From: Epiperipatus broadwayi
Lineage: Eukaryota; Onychophora; Udeonychophora; Euonychophora; Peripatidae
Reading direction: 5' to 3'
NCBI GenBank assembly: GCA_028023455.1
Contig: JAQFVV010006293.1
Location: 3,543,844-3,607,843, forward strand
Length of the DNA: 64,000 bases
Shown: piece by piece, positions 46,825 through 58,470 of the stretch
Layout of the letters: every line of letters begins with the position of its first letter
Position numbering within the stretch: the stretch's first letter is position 1
Translations under genes and position numbers: made by a program
The notes under the pieces: generated by a model
The model's database searches: none
What the model saw: only the letters and a program-made list of their open reading frames with translations
Told to the model about the DNA's origin: nothing

Positions 46825-49110
46825 CCTCTTCACTGGCAAAGCAGCCATATTGAATATTTAAAAAATTATGTTAAGCCACAAAATTTATCATAACTTAAGT
46901 TTGTATTATTCAAAAATGACATATATTGTTTGAAATGTAAAACACCAAAGAATGTAATCAAAATAAGAATAAAAAAGAATAAAAGTTAATATTTTTAATA
47001 ATTATTTTTATATTATTTCATAAATTATAAATTTTCATGCATAAATATTATATAGGGTATATGAGCACAGACTTTCACATGACCCACCACTCTCCACTCT
47101 ATCTCATAATACTGATACACTTGAACACACATATATGTTGAAAAGATAAATAATCACCAATATACGTATTTCATGCTAAACCACCAATCATCAGTTGGTC
47201 CAGATTACCATCTCTACACATATATGCTATAAGTACTCAGATATATATTAAGATAGCCAATCCTCATACTTTAATGGACAGGCTTTAATCTATTCCACAC
47301 TTCAATTCTTCACCCATCCATCCAATTGAAAATCTGATGATGGAATGCTCAAAGGCCACCCTGAGGCCGAGATTCTTCTCACACCCATGTTGTCTTAAGG
47401 TCAATCTGACCCCTCATGTACAGGACATAATCCATTTAATACATATACAAGGGATGGACAGACATCTCTACTATGTAATAACTGAAACACACAGGCTTAT
47501 ATATACCTGTGTCTATATATGTAATATATAGGGAGTGTGAGTAGATTGAAGCCTGTCCATTAAAGTATGAGGATTAGCTATCTTAATATATATTTTAGCA
47601 CTTATAGCATATATGTGTAGAGATGGTAATCTGGACCAGCTGATGATTGCTGGTTTAGCATGAAATACGTATATTGGTGATTATTTATCTTTTCAACATA
47701 TATGTGTTCAAGTGTATCAGTGTTTTGAGATAGAATGGAGAATGGTGTGTCGTGTGAAAGTCTGTGCTCATATACCCTATATATTACATATATAGACACA
47801 GGTATATATAAGCCTGTGTGTTTCAGTTATGCATAAATATTAAAACTATAATTTTGTTAGTAGATTAATTGTATTCATCATTAAATTTCTAATAAATTGA
47901 TATATAATAACACTTATCTAAGGTAATCCATCACTTTAACACTTCATAGAATAAAGATATTAGTACCTTTCATTTTTCCTAATAGCCCTTCAAAATGTTT
48001 TTCCATATAGGGGTTTGCAATGAATATGTTACCCCTAATAACATCCCTTATAGCAAGTAGTTAATATTCATCAATAATTAGTATAATTTGAATATTATAA
48101 TAAAGAACTTCAATAAAGTTCATAATTTATTAAAAATTATTAATAAACTAGTCACTGTATACAAAATAAAATAATAAAACAAAATAAAAAGTTAATGAAA
48201 TAGTAAATTCATTATAGAGTTAAACTTGAAGTATATACATTAGTAGTTTGGAGTCAGTGCATCATAGTATTATTTACCCTACCTTTATAGGTTTTGAGGG
48301 CTCATTGCTTCATGCTACTATGACTAGTAAATTTAGTAATAGCTTCATTAACTGCCACCTCTCTTTGCATTTGATATGCAGCTTTGAAATTTACATTGTA
48401 GTAGTCTATAATCAGCCTAAGTTTATATACTCTGTCAAAATCTGTACTTTTAGCATTTGACATATTTTTATTATTATTAAAATGCAGATAAGCCATTATA
48501 GAAAAAAATCTAAATCGGGCCATAATAGTTGCAAAATATGTTTGTCTTTATCTCATATCAGAACTCCAGATATCTTAATTCATATACTGGACATCTGGAG
48601 CTAAGTCCCAACCATGCCAAAAAATGCAGATAATTCACGATATAAATTTACACAATCATGAGCTATTTTTAGATCAGCGTATATGTTAGTTTCAATAATA
48701 ATTTTTTCGTACATTTTTTTATCAAATATAAATTCAAATAATAATTTAAAAATATATAAAATTAAATACTTACCCATGGAGGGCTTCTGAATATTTAATT
48801 CTTATAGATCAGTGAAATCTTGCATATTTTCCGATGTAAATTTTAGGTTAAACCTAATTCTATTAAAATTGAAAAAACTGAGAAAAAGACAAAAAAAATC
48901 AATTTACTTTTTACAAAAATTAAATTTTTTAAAATTTTTATCATAGAAAAATGATACTTACATTTTCTGAAACTAGAAAATAAGACAGAAATGAAGATGT
49001 CAAATGCGCATGTGTAGACTTGCGTAGATTTCCGGTAGTTTTAAACTGAAACCAGATATTGCAAATTTGAAAATTCATGATTGCTCTTTGCAATCACAAT
49101 GATGAACAAG
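46825..49110. mobile_element. piggyBac-like non-autonomous element, copy 2
   Basis: Begins CCTCTTCACTGGCAAAGC directly after TTAA (46821-46824) and stays alignable to copy 1 (8875-10578) through AGCAGCCATATTGAATATTT, TAATCCATCACTT and CTTCATAGAATAAAGA to CGTAGATTT near 49025. The right TTAA is not preserved, so the end is approximate. It is interrupted by the insert at 47051-47828. No transposase frame. Confidence 0.65.
47051..47828. mobile_element. Palindromic insertion inside piggyBac-like copy 2
   Basis: ATGCATAAATATTA flanks both sides (47037-47050 and 47829-47842), a perfect 14-bp direct repeat. Inside, arms of about 250 bp face each other: 47051-47300 (with TATGAGCACAGACTTTCAC, GGTCCAGATTACCATCTC and TACTTTAATGGACAGGCTT) and 47540-47820. 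The arms are separated by GC-richer unique sequence of about 230 bp. A relative lies at 56565-57105, and the arms share text with the tandem at 53901-54566. Confidence 0.8.
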
Positions 49111-49925
49111 TAGTATTATTTATATATGTACATTAATTGTTAAGAATATTTATTTGCTAAACATTTGCAATTATAACATTTATTTATGTTAAAGGATATA
49201 ATAGCAGTTTGTTATAAAGTTGAACTTTTTTTTTAAATTTAATACCATGAGTAATCTTTTTATGGCAGTATGGATTCATAAATAATTCCAGGCTCTTCAT
49301 CAATTCAATCTAAATATGTAATATTTAACAACACATGGGAGAGTGATAATTAAATGGTTAATAACTCCATTTAATGTGATTAGAATGAAATCAAGATTAT
49401 TATTTACCTCACATAAATTATATTAAATTAGTTTTCCACTTTTTAATTTTTAGGGTGCAATTCAGTATGTGTATGTTAGAAAATTATTATTTAAAATGTG
49501 TGATTAATTTACTTTTACTATATATTGTGCATTTATTGAGCTACTAATTAAAGTCAAGGATATTACAAAATTGATATGGTAAACTCTTAATGCATTGTAA
49601 TTTGTTTGATGTAAATGATATATATTTGTGATATTAAATATTGTTTATATATACTTTTTTAAAACATATATATATATATTTTAAATTTTTATTTTAATTA
49701 TGTGCTTTAAAAATTATAATTTTTTAAATTTTAAGAAAGCTTTACGATTTATTGCAATTATTTAAATTTTATTTAGAAGTTAAGTATCAATAATTAGTTT
49801 ATATATATTATATGTACACATTTTAAATTCACTTTAAAATATGTTTATCTAATGAATTATAAATAAATTAAACCAATAACAAATAAACACAGTGTTCTAT
49901 TTTAAAAGTAGCCTATTAATTTCAA
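49111..49925. other. AT-rich stretch
   Basis: No gene or repeat copy recognised. Confidence 0.45.
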
Positions 49926-50704
49926 CATATACACAAAACAAATCATATGCAAACATCTTTATGAATCTTGATTTATTATATGAACTATTATAAAGTACAA
50001 AAAATAGTCGTTTGGACTATATTCTTTTATAGTCTTTATCAAGGAACAACTAAAAAATACACAAAAACAAGAAATTTAAATACAAATATTTCATAATAAT
50101 CCAATACATATAACAAATATAAATAACTCTTACCTTAAAACTCTTCTAATAAACAATCTTAAATTTCCATTACATTCCTTTCTTAAATATCTTAAAATAA
50201 TCCCCTATAATTAATTATTTAATTGGATCAACTTATTATTTTCTTTCTTTTTTTCAATTAACAATCTATTCATTACAAGATTCATTACTATAAATTCCAT
50301 TTATAATTTTTTCATAATATGATCTAATACAATCCAAAGATTTTGTTTAAAAATCTTTATATTTAAATTTACTCATATGATCATAAAGAGCAAAATTTTT
50401 ATCATTTAAATGTTGTTTTAATCTTGTTGCCAATTTATTCTTTGTAATTCCAACATGTGATATTTCTTTATTATCTTTAAAACAATCTAAACATTTTATG
50501 ACATAAACCAAATTCATAACTTCTAATCATTATCATTATTAATTAACAAATTTAAACTTTTTCTTTTTACAAACAGGACAAATAATAACATTTTTTACTA
50601 ATCATATTAAATAATTTCCTAATTGTAATGAACAAATGTTTTGAAACATTAAAACCAACATAAATTATCTTATTATTCTTATTTAATCTTATCATATTGA
50701 AAAA

Positions 50705-51114
50705 ATGAATAATAGAATAAGATTAAATAAGAATAATAATAAGAATAGTAAGATAATTTATGTTTGCTTTAGTGTTTCAAAAGATTTATTTATTAAAATT
50801 AGACAATTAGTTAATATGATTAATAAAAAATATGATGTTATTATTTGTCCTGTTTATAAAGCGAATAAAAGTTTAAATTTGTTAATTAATAATGATAATG
50901 ATTAGAAGTTATGAATTTGGTTTATATCATAGAATGTTTAGATTGTTTTAAAGATAATAAAGAAATATCACATGTTGGAATTACAAAGAATAAATTGGCA
51001 ACAAGATTAAAACAACATTTAAATGATAAAAATTCTGCAGTTTATAGTCATATGAATAAATTTAAATATAAAGATTTTAAAATAGAATCTTTGGAATGTA
51101 TTATCATATTGTGA
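50705..51114 (+). pseudogene. Penelope-like GIY-YIG endonuclease remnant, right half of dimer
   Basis: 50705-50905 reads ...SKIIYVCFSVSKDLFIKIRQ and NKKYDVIICPVYKANKSLNL, resembling the region just before the endonuclease. After a stop, 50911-51114 continues with MNLVYIIECLDC, SHVGITKNKLATRLKQHL and FKYKDFKIESLE. The motif VYII...SHVGIT is a divergent GIY-YIG core (HVG in place of YIG), with the conserved Arg of TRLKQH present. The same text, with the same stop, is read on the minus strand at 50700-50300. There is no reverse-transcriptase part. It belongs to a different Penelope-like family from the one at 52 kb. Confidence 0.75.
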
Positions 51115-51176
51115 ATGAATAATAAAAAAAGGAATTTATATTAATGAAATGAAACCTGTAATGGAATAGGTTGTGA

Positions 51177-51472
51177 AATATATAAAATATACATTCTTCC
51201 TTTTTCTTTTTAAAACTTGTTTATTCAAATTATAATTTTATTTTTCCTCCATAGCAACGTTTCAGCTACCTTCTGTAGTCATTATCAAGTTTCCGTAAAC
51301 AAAAAATAAAAAACATAAAAATAATAACAGAAATAAATAAAATATTAATTATAGTTTGAATAAACAAGTTTTAAAAAGAAAAAGAAAGAATGTATATTTT
51401 ATATATTTATTATGTTGGAGCTATAATTTAAAAAGAACAAGAAGTGAAAAATTATGTATATAGTAGGTTGTT
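51177..51472. mobile_element. Small inverted-repeat insertion within element B
   Basis: Present only in the right half of the dimer, flanked by TAGGTTG on both sides. It contains mirrored text (CTTTTTAAAACTTGTTTATT... and its complement) around a GC-richer core with AACGTTTCAGCTACCTTCTG. Such words resemble the non-coding ends of Penelope-like elements, so it may be a minimal, non-autonomous relative. Confidence 0.6.
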
Positions 51473-51859
51473 AATTGAAAAAAGAAAACAATAGGTTGAT
51501 TTAATTAAATAATTATAGGGAATTATTTAAAGAAAGATTTAAGAAACCAAATGTAATGGAAATTTAAGATTGTTTGTTAGAAGAGTTTTAAGGTAAGAGT
51601 TATTTATATTTGTAAGAGTTATTTATATTTGTTATATGTATGGGATTATTGTGGAATATTTGTATTTATATTGTTTTTTATGTATTTTTTTAGTTAATGT
51701 TTCTTGATAAAGATTATAAAAGAATATAGTTGAAATGTGGGAGTATTTTTTGTACTTTATAATAGTTCATATAATAAATTTAAGATTTATAAAGAAGTTT
51801 GCATATTTTGTTTTGTATATATATAATAATATTACAAATCGATGTCTGTATTTCTTCAA

Positions 51860-52820
51860 AATAATATACGTAACTCTATAAATAAATATTTGAAAATACA
51901 GTAATTAAATGTCAATAAAAATTATATGTATAACTATAACTTAGAAGCGCTTTCACTACGTTGTAGCTTTGTCAACTATCACATTTAAAATGTCAACTTT
52001 CCCATAATTCAATGTCAACTTTCCCATAATTCTGTTTTCTTAACGTTTATTGCTTGCCGATTAATTAAATTTTGCTTGTATTTATATATTAACATCGCCT
52101 CTTTAATTTTTCTTTTATTGTTATTTCTTTCAGTTTCCAAAATTTTTACATTGTTATAATCAAAATCAAAAACATATATACATGATTTATTATGGTCGTA
52201 AAAAACAGAAGCTGATAAATTCTCACTATTTTTAAAAGTTTGTTTCGTATTTTGAACCCTTTTAAACAATAATATGTGCTCTTTTGTTCTTTTTTCCAAT
52301 GTGCACTTCGATTCACCTATATATCCACTACCACACCTATATGTCCATTTGTAAATGATACAATTTTTATTTGTCAATAAAGTTTTATCTTTTGAATTGT
52401 TTATTAATTTATTCAACGTAGGTGGTGCATAAAATGCTATATCGCATATTCCTTTATAAATTTTTTTAATGAAACTTGCCTGTTGATTCGATATATATGG
52501 TATTGATATCCACAACTTTTTATCAGAAAAATTAACATTATTATTAATATTTTTATATTTAGAAGTAAAATTTTTAACAGTATAATATACACAATCATAA
52601 TTGTATCCAACGTTTAACAACTCATTACAATAAACTTCAATATTTTTAGTTTTATCTGATGCATATTTACAAAGGTTATCATTTCTAAATAAAAAGGACT
52701 TCAAACATTTTGAAGTGCTTTTTATTTGGAAATATTGATTCTAAGTTATAGTTATACATATAATTTTTATTGACTTTTAATTACTGTATTTTCAAATATT
52801 TATTTATAGAGTTACATATA
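51860..52820 (-). mobile_element. Penelope-like element C, 5'-truncated with inverted terminal copies
   Basis: A segment of about 85 bp (AATACAGTAATTAAATGTCA... at 51860-51945) returns inverted at 52735-52820 (TTTTAATTACTGTATTTTCA). Between them lies one minus-strand frame and, near 51945-52010, a 3' end with AGAAGCGCTTTC-like sequence. The 22-bp duplication of AATGTCAACTTTCCCATAAT around 52000 lies just past the stop codon. A short inverted copy of the 3' end attached to a 5'-truncated copy is again a Penelope-type configuration. Confidence 0.75.
52015..52704 (-). CDS. Penelope-like post-RT and GIY-YIG endonuclease segment, open frame
   Basis: An uninterrupted frame of 229 codons. It starts within the polymerase thumb (MKSFLFRNDNLCKYASD, then NIEVYCNELLNVGYNYD) and passes through a linker (WISIPYISNQQASFIKKIY). 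The GIY-YIG endonuclease follows: CIIYKWTYRCGSGYIGESKC and LEKRTKEHILLFKR at residues about 118-150, then a C-terminal YDHNKSCIYVFDF...KILETERNNNKRKIKEAML block. YK...GYIGES is the catalytic core with its Tyr pair, and Arg of EKRTKEH and Glu of KILETER are the expected catalytic positions. The reverse transcriptase is missing, so this is a truncated retroelement, not a host gene. Openness suggests a recent insertion. The ATG is the first in frame and not necessarily a real start. Confidence 0.8.
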   Translation of the reverse strand: MKSFLFRNDNLCKYASDKTKNIEVYCNELLNVGYNYDCVYYTVKNFTSKYKNINNNVNFSDKKLWISIPYISNQQASFIKKIYKGICDIAFYAPPTLNKLINNSKDKTLLTNKNCIIYKWTYRCGSGYIGESKCTLEKRTKEHILLFKRVQNTKQTFKNSENLSASVFYDHNKSCIYVFDFDYNNVKILETERNNNKRKIKEAMLIYKYKQNLINRQAINVKKTELWES

Positions 52821-53900
52821 TATATATATATATATATATTAAATGTGGTTTTAATTTCTCCTTATTTGTAAAAATGAAAAATACTTAATTGTAAATTATT
52901 AGAGAAAAAATATAGTTAGTAATAAATTTGGCTGAATGTTTTCGAGGAACCGTGCCTCATACTCATTGTAATTAATTAGAAAAGTTATAATTAATGACTC
53001 CAAACTTGTTTTTGTGAACCAATCATCTTTCTATATAGAAATGGTTGTATATAAAACATTTTTAATATGAATGAGTTATTTTAACAAATTAATATGTACA
53101 ATGGGAACTGTTATTTTGAAAATTAGATGAAAATACCAATGCAATTTATAATGAAAATTATTCATCTTTATTATTCATATTTTTTAAATGAATACACCCA
53201 CTCTACCTATGCACGTTTAAACTCAGATATGTCAAGTAAGAGCAAAATTCTCATAATTTTTACACCAATATTTCCATATTATACCTTTGAATAATTTTGC
53301 TAATTAATACATTCATACCATTTCCAACTTTCTTAACTCTTAATTTTTTCCAAGTTGTCATCTTGAATTTTAAAAAAAAATTATAGCAAATATAATTTAT
53401 AATATTTCTTCTCTTTGAATGTAATAAATATAAAAATATGTACATTGTTAGAAAGAGCAAATATGAAAGAATGTAATAAAGCTGATAAAATAGTCATTAT
53501 TTTAAAAAAAAAAAAAAAGATTTTTAATACTTTTAAAAATGTTTATTTTTATATTGGTTCATTGAAAGTTAAATGTTAAAATGACATTTTCATAAACAGC
53601 TTTATCAAATTTGTCATAAAAGGCTGGAAAAAAAGATATATAACATCACTTAACTGAGATAATTTTTTATCGAAAAAATTATAAAAACGTGATTGGTGTC
53701 TTTGATTTTTACTAGTAGACTCAGACATTGTCCTTCCATGCAGGGTATCTGTTAGAAATACATTTGGTTTTAGTGGGGGCAAAAAAAATAACAGTAAGAC
53801 AACTTTAATAAATTGTAATATTGGGGGGAGGGCAAACTAATATATCTATACTTTTCAAGTAAAAAGTATATTCCAAAAAAAAAAAAAATCAAACAAATAA
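52821..53900. other. AT-rich stretch
   Basis: A TA microsatellite follows element C at 52817. No gene was recognised to 53900. Confidence 0.45.
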
Positions 53901-54566
53901 AAAATGATGAGTGCTGGTTCAGCATGAAATATGAGTATTGGGGATCATTTATCCTTTTCACGGGAGTGTGGTTATATGTATCAGTTGTATGAGACAAAGT
54001 GGATTTTACAAAGCAAATTAATAAACAACAAAATGATGATCTCGACAAAATGATGAGTGCTGGTTCAGCATGAAATATATGTATTGGGGATCATTTATCC
54101 TTTTCACGTGTGTGGTTATATGTATCAGTTGTATGAGACAAAGTGGGTTTTACAAAACAAATTAATAAACAACAAAATAAACAAATTTATTATGAGTACT
54201 GAATATACATGTGTGGGAGATTATGATCTCGACAAAATGATGAGTGCTGGTTCAGCATGAAATATGTATATTGGGATCATTATTCTTTTCACATGTGTGT
54301 GTGGTCATGTGTATCAGTTGTATAAGATAGGGTAAGTTTTACAAGGCAAATCAGTAAACATCAAAATAAATTTATTATGAGCACCGAGTATACATGTATG
54401 GGAGATGATCTCACCAAAATGAGTGCTGGTTCAGCACGAATGTGTATTGGGGATCGTTTATCCTTTTCACATGTGTGTGTGGTCATGTATATCAATTGTA
54501 TGAGATAGAATGGATGGGTGGATTGAGGGAGTTTGAAAGTCCGTGTTCAAATACCCTATATTACAG
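53901..54566. repeat. Four-copy tandem, units of 146-187 bp
   Basis: Units start with AAAATGATGAGTGCTGGTTC at about 53901, 54047, 54234 and (shortened) 54416. They contain GGGGATCATTTATCCTTTTC and TATGTATCAGTTGTATGAGA. The text is a diverged relative of the arms of the palindromic insert at 47051-47828 (TTTAGCATGAAATACGTATA, then TACCCTATAT at the end). Confidence 0.85.
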
Positions 54567-54995
54567 TGATCTATAATTAATCTGATTTTATAAATTCTAT
54601 CAGTGCCTAAAAATGTATTCTATTTTCAACTCATAATTTTTTTATCAAAAGAAAAAAAGACAGTACTCACGGTTGATAGGAAAACTTAGATCTTATGTTT
54701 TACCAATGCCCCGGACTGCAATATAAGCGGTGAGTGAATTCATATCTGTGGAAGAAAATTTTTTCCAAGGACTAAATTTAAAGAAATGAGAAAAATTAAA
54801 CATTGCATTTTTAAAAAAAAAATAATAATAAAAAATTGAAATTTTATTGTAGAAAAAAAAATATATACATCTTTTTCAAGATAGAAAAATGGCGGACATA
54901 AAGAAATAATGCTCCTGAGTGTGAGATTAATTGATACTGCGCAAACTCATTAGTTATGGTAAACTTATATTAAGTCGTTCGAGGCTATCTCGGAA
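54567..54995. other. Short non-coding spacer
   Basis: No gene or known element recognised. Confidence 0.45.
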
Positions 54996-55529
54996 TCGAA
55001 GGAGTACACTTTAACAATACTATTTTTTATATCAAAACTTTATTCTTACAATTTTGACTGTCCTGCAGTCATCATCAGATCTACAATATCTAAATATATA
55101 ATTATACAATTAATACATTTTATACACGCATAATTAAATATTCTTATTCACATTTATTTTATTTTAAAATTATTTTAAAAATTATTTATTATAATTTTAA
55201 TTTTAAAAAAACTTAACTTTTAATTCTACTATTTAATACATATTATTTTATTATCTTTTTACTTATATTTTAAATCAACTTCTAACCTTTTATTTTTTAT
55301 TTTTTTTACTTAATAACTTTTTTCACATTACAAATTACTTTTTTATGTTAACGAATTACTCACCTTTTTACAATCCCATTTCTTAAAACCAACTGACAAA
55401 TTTTCAACATTTTTATATTTACTTAACAACTTCCTCTATCATCATTTTCTTCAACTTTATTTTTTAACCATTTTATTTTCAAATTATTATTAATAATAAA
55501 TTGTTTATAAAATTATTTTCTTCGCCCCC

Positions 55530-56000
55530 AAAAATCCCTATTAAGGTTTGATTTTATATTTTTAATCAATATTGCCTCTTTAATTTTCCCATCCCTTCTA
55601 TTATTTGTATAATTAATCATTTTTATACTATCTTTCTCAAACCTATGACCTGTTTCTAATGAATGCAAATAATTAGGTGATCTCATATTTATGTTGAATT
55701 AATTTTGTATAAATTGAGTTCTTTATATTTCTACTTTTATATGACTTGCATTCAATTTTATATACTCTGTTTATGCATTTTTCTACTTTTCTCACATAAT
55801 TATTATCTAATATATTAAGTATATGTTTCCTTATTTTATTTACTATCTTAAATTTTATTACATTATTAAACTTTTTATTAATTTTAATAATTGTTTGATT
55901 CATATTTTTTACAATATTATAAATTTTAATACCTATATATTTATTCTTATCTATTTTATTTTTTCTACATACTATCTCTTTAATTTTTATTAAATTTTTC
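55530..56000 (-). pseudogene. Penelope-like GIY-YIG endonuclease remnant
   Basis: The minus strand reads KIYNIVKNMNQTIIKINKKF, then VEKCINRVYKIECKSY and YTKLIQHKYEI. After frame changes come SLETGHRFEKDSIKMI and KIKEAILIKNIKSNLNRDFW, the standard closing block of this domain. RVYKI is the GIY half; the YIG half is lost (SRNIKN in its place), so the nuclease is inactive. No reverse transcriptase is present. Confidence 0.75.
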
Positions 56001-56564
56001 TTCTGATTTTTTTATAAAAATATAAAAACTAGTTATGTAGGAGAATTCAATTTAATAGGGATTTTGGGGTAAAGACAATAATTTTATAAACAATTATTAA
56101 TAATAGTCTGAATTTAAAAGGCAAAAATAAAGTTGAAAAAAATGATGATAAAGGGAGGTGTTAAGCAACTATAAAAATTTTTGAAAATTTTGTCACTTGG
56201 TTTTTAGAAATAGAATTGTAAAGAGGTGAGTAATTTGTGACATAAAAAGGTACTTTGTAATGTGAAGAAAGTTAATAATTAATTAAAAAAATAAGAAAAG
56301 GTTAGAAGTTGATTAAAAATATAAGTAAAAAGATAATAAAATGATATGTATTAAACAGTAGAATAAAAAATGGTTTTTTTTTTTTAAAATTAAAAAAATT
56401 AAAATTATAATAAATAGTTTTTAAATATAATTTAAAAATAATATAAAATAAATGTGGATAAAATGAATTAAGAGTAGAGTAATAAACTGGAATATGATTA
56501 TTTATAATGGTCAGATGTATGTTTTAATTATTTATTTAATTATGTATATAAAATGTATAATTAA

Positions 56565-57105
56565 CTGAAACACAGGCTTATTATATACCTGTGTCTATAT
56601 ATGTAATATATAGGGTATATGAGCAAAGACTTTCACACCACTCTCCACTCTATCTTATAACAGCGATACACTTGAACACATATATGTTGAAAAGATAAAT
56701 AGTCACCAATATACATATTTCATGCTAAACCAGCAATCATCAGTTGGTCCAGATTACCATCTCTACATATATATGCTATAATTGGTCAGATATATATTAA
56801 GATAGCCAATCTTCATACTTTAATGGACAGGCTTCAATCTACTCCACACTCCAACTCTTCAACTGTCCATCCAATTGAAAATCTGATGATGGAACCCTCA
56901 AAGGCCACCCTGATGCTGAGATTCTTGTCATACCCATGTTGACCATAAGTCAATCTGACCCCTCATGTATAGGACATAATCCATTTAATACATATACAAG
57001 GGATGGGCAGACATCTCTACTATGTAATAACTGAAACACAGGCTTATTATATACCTGTGTCTATATATGTAATATATAGGGTATATGAGCACAGACTTTC
57101 ACACC
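56565..57105. repeat. Copy of the 47-kb palindrome family, direct-repeat ended
   Basis: Matches 47051-47520 over most of its length (GGTCCAGATTACCATCTC, TACTTTAATGGACAGGCTT, GATCTGATGATGG-like text). A segment of about 85 bp with AACTGAAACACAGGCTTAT and ATAGGGTATATGAGC occurs at both ends in direct orientation. This copy therefore has direct terminal repeats where the 47-kb copy has inverted ones. Confidence 0.85.
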
Positions 57106-57500
57106 ACCTTTATATATTTTTAAAATAATAAGTGCAATAATGCTCAAGGCTAAATGGGTTTATAAGTAATCATTAAAAACCAATCAACATTTAGACAATC
57201 TCAATATTTAAACTTTTTTGTATCAATAATTTCAATCGCTGTGGTCAAGTTGCAATCTTTAGTGTCTATATACGTATATTAGACCATTAATAAGGGTGGG
57301 ATTCCACTCTAGTTGTTAAAAGGTGGTTGTCTTGACAACAGTTAGAAATTGTTAATTGTTATTGATTTTGAGATTGTCTGCGTGTTGTCTGATTTTTAAT
57401 AATTAATTATATATTTGGATATTGTAGCTCTGATGATGGCAGCAGGATAGACTAAACACTAAGAATAAAGTTTTGATATTTAAAAAAATATTGTTGAAGT

Positions 57501-58035
57501 GTTTAAGAAATTAGTAAATATAGAAATCAATACATGAGAAAAGGAAGAAGAGGAAAATTATAATTAATACATTGTAAAACTTTTTTAAGATTTTACTGTA
57601 AATTTTAAATGTAACATTCAAGAGATAAAAATTAACTTGATCAATATTTTTTGATATACAGTACAAATAATACCAATAGTTTTTCACTATCGTATGGATA
57701 ATACTGTCTAACATGCAGAAAGGAAGAAAGTAACTTATTTTTTATGAGAAAGACTTTATGTAAAATAAATCAAGTTCATTCAAAATTTTTTATTAGTTTT
57801 TATTTTATTTTGTATTTTTGTAATAAATTCAATCAAGGAGAAAACCTCTTTATTTTATGAGTCTTTATTAGGAATGTAAATATAAAAATGGCATGAAGTT
57901 AATTCCGAATTCTTATATAAATTTGTAAAACATACTTAAACATACATTGTTCGCATAAAATGTGCAAATAATAGCACTAAGTAAACTACATGGTGATACT
58001 AAGAAAATAAATATTGAAAAAAAGTATTACAGTAA
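57501..58035. other. AT-rich spacer
   Basis: Nothing recognised. Confidence 0.45.
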
Positions 58036-58470
58036 TGTTCCATTTCTCCAAAAATTTTTATAACTCTTTTACAGAAAATAGTATATGAATCAAATTGGAA
58101 AGCAAAGGAAATAAAAATAAATGGAGATTATTTAAATTATTTGTATGTTGCTAATGATATGCTTATTTTTATAAATAATGTTTTAGAATTATGGAAACTG
58201 TTGAGTTATTAGATGAAAGCAAAAAAAAAGTATTAAACAAGATTAAAATAATATTCAATGGCTTTTGGAAAAAGGATAAAACAAAAATTGACAACAATTG
58301 AATTAGAATTTAATAATTATAAATATTGTAGTCAAATTAATCATAGAATTAAATTCAGATGGGATACTTTTAATAGAATTAAAGTGATATTTTAAAAATA
58401 TCCCATACAGATTTGAACTTTGAAGATTTATTAGAAAAATAATATAAAGGTTGTAGACTACAAAGCAAAG
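58036..58470 (+). pseudogene. RTE-type LINE reverse transcriptase fragment
   Basis: From 58036 the frame reads CSISPKIFITLLQKIVYESN and then IKINGDYLNYLYVANDMLIF, a layout specific to RTE-clade reverse transcriptases (ISPKLF, I-x-I-x-G-x-x-L-x-x-L, then the F/YADD box). The catalytic box is YVAND where FADD is expected, so one catalytic Asp is Asn. After a stop at 58210, shifted frames give KKVLNKIKIIFN and INHRIKFRWDTFNRIKVIF, matching the family's I-x-x-RIKLGWAAFGKL block. The fragment lacks the endonuclease and the N-terminal fingers and is clearly dead. Confidence 0.8.

Larger units (their letters stand above)
49930..51800. mobile_element. Penelope-like element B, head-to-head inverted dimer
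   Basis: 49930-50700 is the reverse complement of 50706-51800 apart from an insertion in the right half. The centre lies at about 50703. Both halves carry the same truncated endonuclease coding sequence pointing outwards, and both end with TTCTTTTATAGTC-type terminal sequence plus a stretch leading to TATGCAAAC or its mirror. Two 5'-truncated copies joined at their truncated ends in opposite directions fit the inverted arrangements described for Penelope-like elements. Confidence 0.8.
55000..57500. mobile_element. Penelope-like element D with inverted terminal copies
   Basis: The left end (TATCAAAACTTTATTCTTA, CAGTCATCATCAGATCTACA at 55030-55090) is mirrored at the right end (TGTAGCTCTGATGATGGC and TAAGAATAAAGTTTTGATAT at 57425-57480). 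The arms 55000-55555 and 56040-57500 face each other around a single coding remnant at 55530-56000. The right arm is lengthened by the repeat insert at 56565-57105. This is the third Penelope-like locus here with inverted ends. Confidence 0.75.
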
